A stretch of DNA of 64,000 bases, from contig NZ_JAAOYW010000002.1 in assembly GCF_011761235.1 (NCBI RefSeq), forward strand, positions 372,001 through 436,000, given 5' to 3'. A program made the translations under genes and the position numbers. Below, one piece after another: positions 63,222 through 64,000 of this stretch. Numbering within the stretch: the stretch's first letter is position 1; every line of letters begins with the position of its first letter. The stretch is from Frigoribacterium faeni. GTDB taxonomy: Bacteria; Actinomycetota; Actinomycetes; Actinomycetales; Microbacteriaceae. Under the pieces are notes generated by a model. It ran no database searches. It was not told where the DNA came from and saw nothing but the letters and a program-made list of their open reading frames with translations.

Positions 63222-64000
63222 CTAGAGCGTGCGGCCGGCGTTCGCGTCGAGCCAGGCGCGCGGGTCGACCTGCGTCGAGCCGCCGATCAGCACCTCGAAG
63301 TGCAGGTGCGCCCCGGTGGCGACGCCGCTGCGACCCACGAGGCCGACGAGCTCGCCCACCGCGACCTGCTGCCCGACGACGAGCGGGCTCGAGCCGACGA
63401 CCATGTGCGCGTAGAGCGTGCTGACCTTCTGCCCGTCGATGACGTGGTCGATGACGGCGTACTGCCCGAACTGGGCGTGCAGGCCCGACGTGCGGACGGT
63501 CCCGGCGGCGACGGCGCCGATCGGCGTGCCGCTGCCCGGGGTCATGTCGAGCCCCATGTGCATGCTCGAGCACGCGGCGCACGGAGCCGCGCGGGGGCCG
63601 AAGCCCGAGCTGAGCACGACGGTGCCCGGGAACGGCCAGCGGATGTCGCCGGTGCCCGAGTTGACGATGGTGCCGCCGCCCGCGGCGACCCCGCCGCTGC
63701 GGGTCGACGTCGCGTTCGACGTGCCGGACGCCGTCTCGGACTCGACCACGGGCGGGGGCGGCGGAGGCGGCGGCGGCGCGTCCTTGACGACGAACGCGTC
63801 GCGCTCCGAGACGGTGAGCACGACGAGCGAGGCGGCGAGCGTCTGTCCGGGCACCGGAGCGGCGGCCGACGTCTGCACGACCGTGCCGCCGAGGTCGCTC
63901 GCGGTCGCGGGCGTCACGTTCGACGAGAAGAAGAGCGCACTGGCGACGAAGGCGAGGGCGGGGACGGCCGCGGCGCGGAGACGGCGGGCGGCCTTCGAGG
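63222..64000 (-). CDS. M23 (LytM-type) peptidase, 5' truncated
   Basis: The frame is open to the window edge, so the true start lies beyond 64000; about 259 codons are visible. A basic stretch and a hydrophobic segment (RRLRAAAVPALAFVASALFF) look like a signal or anchor sequence. A nine-proline run and a Ser/Thr linker follow, then the LytM domain: SSGFGPR, MHMGLDMTPGSGTPIGA (zinc His and Asp) and GAHLHFEV (H-x-H). Likely a cell-wall endopeptidase or an inactive regulator of one; the metal ligands appear intact. Confidence 0.92.
   Translation of the reverse strand, partial: SKAARRLRAAAVPALAFVASALFFSSNVTPATASDLGGTVVQTSAAAPVPGQTLAASLVVLTVSERDAFVVKDAPPPPPPPPPVVESETASGTSNATSTRSGGVAAGGGTIVNSGTGDIRWPFPGTVVLSSGFGPRAAPCAACSSMHMGLDMTPGSGTPIGAVAAGTVRTSGLHAQFGQYAVIDHVIDGQKVSTLYAHMVVGSSPLVVGQQVAVGELVGLVGRSGVATGAHLHFEVLIGGSTQVDPRAWLDANAGRTL

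Overview
The window is high-GC DNA (about 70-75% G+C by eye) with dense bacterial gene packing, many GTG starts and many 4-base GTGA/ATGA stop/start overlaps. The content points to an actinobacterium, most likely of the family Microbacteriaceae (Frigoribacterium/Curtobacterium/Rathayibacter-like). The evidence is a MutT1-type Nudix/phosphatase fusion beside ppk, clpS followed by a DUF2017 gene, a sigK-rskA pair, and PspC, DUF2256/DUF3253 and DUF2568 proteins. The family assignment is inference from gene content and style, not from a marker gene. I see no complete phage, plasmid, IS element or CRISPR array.

Layout. 1-3.1 kb: end of an FtsK/EccC-like ATPase gene, a membrane protein with a Gly-Pro-Ala tract, and a small membrane protein. 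3.3-10.9 kb: phosphate block (ppk, mutT1, a PHO-box-like promoter, pstSCAB). 11-12.6 kb: sigK-rskA with a long hairpin upstream. 13.2-14.5 kb: a conserved unknown gene and tRNA-Lys, whose 3' end is repeated downstream. 14.5-18.8 kb: galactose (Leloir) genes galM, a DeoR repressor, galT and galK around a divergent promoter. 18.8-19.7 kb: repeat-rich non-coding DNA. 19.7-22.1 kb: glyA-folD (one-carbon metabolism). 22.4-34.3 kb: mostly housekeeping or unknown genes (clpS-DUF2017, PspC, an ABC-F ATPase, an SGNH lipoprotein, an MFS exporter, DUF805, DUF2256/3253, two DUF202 proteins, DinB, LysM).

34.3-43.3 kb is the most distinctive metabolic region. A ROK regulator and an ABC importer without an ATPase gene face a divergent operon for an Rpe/AlsE-like epimerase, a 6-phospho-3-hexuloisomerase, a sorbitol-6-phosphate-dehydrogenase-like SDR and a mannitol-type PTS EIICBA. 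Together they look like uptake, phosphorylation, oxidation and isomerisation of a polyol, probably to fructose 6-phosphate. I do not recognise this combination as a described pathway.

43.4-53.4 kb holds stress and accessory genes: a class A beta-lactamase, MarR/VOC with paired operators, a MOSC protein, two nuclease-fold zinc proteins facing each other, two membrane proteins, OhrR/OsmC, a HAD phosphatase and an F420-reductase-like oxidoreductase. 53.6-59.8 kb is a ribose operon (rbsR-A-C-B-K-D on the minus strand) with two abutting LacI operators over its promoter. 59.8-64 kb has DUF1304, purU, DUF2568, nagA and a truncated M23 peptidase.

A second theme is structured non-coding DNA. Long, often near-perfect palindromes lie between genes, mostly where genes converge, and several are clearly related copies. 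A short motif, AGGAGGCGCGGG, is scattered through spacers and protein linkers. One 155-base tract (61245-61399) consists only of G and C and is probably a sequencing or assembly failure over such a palindrome.
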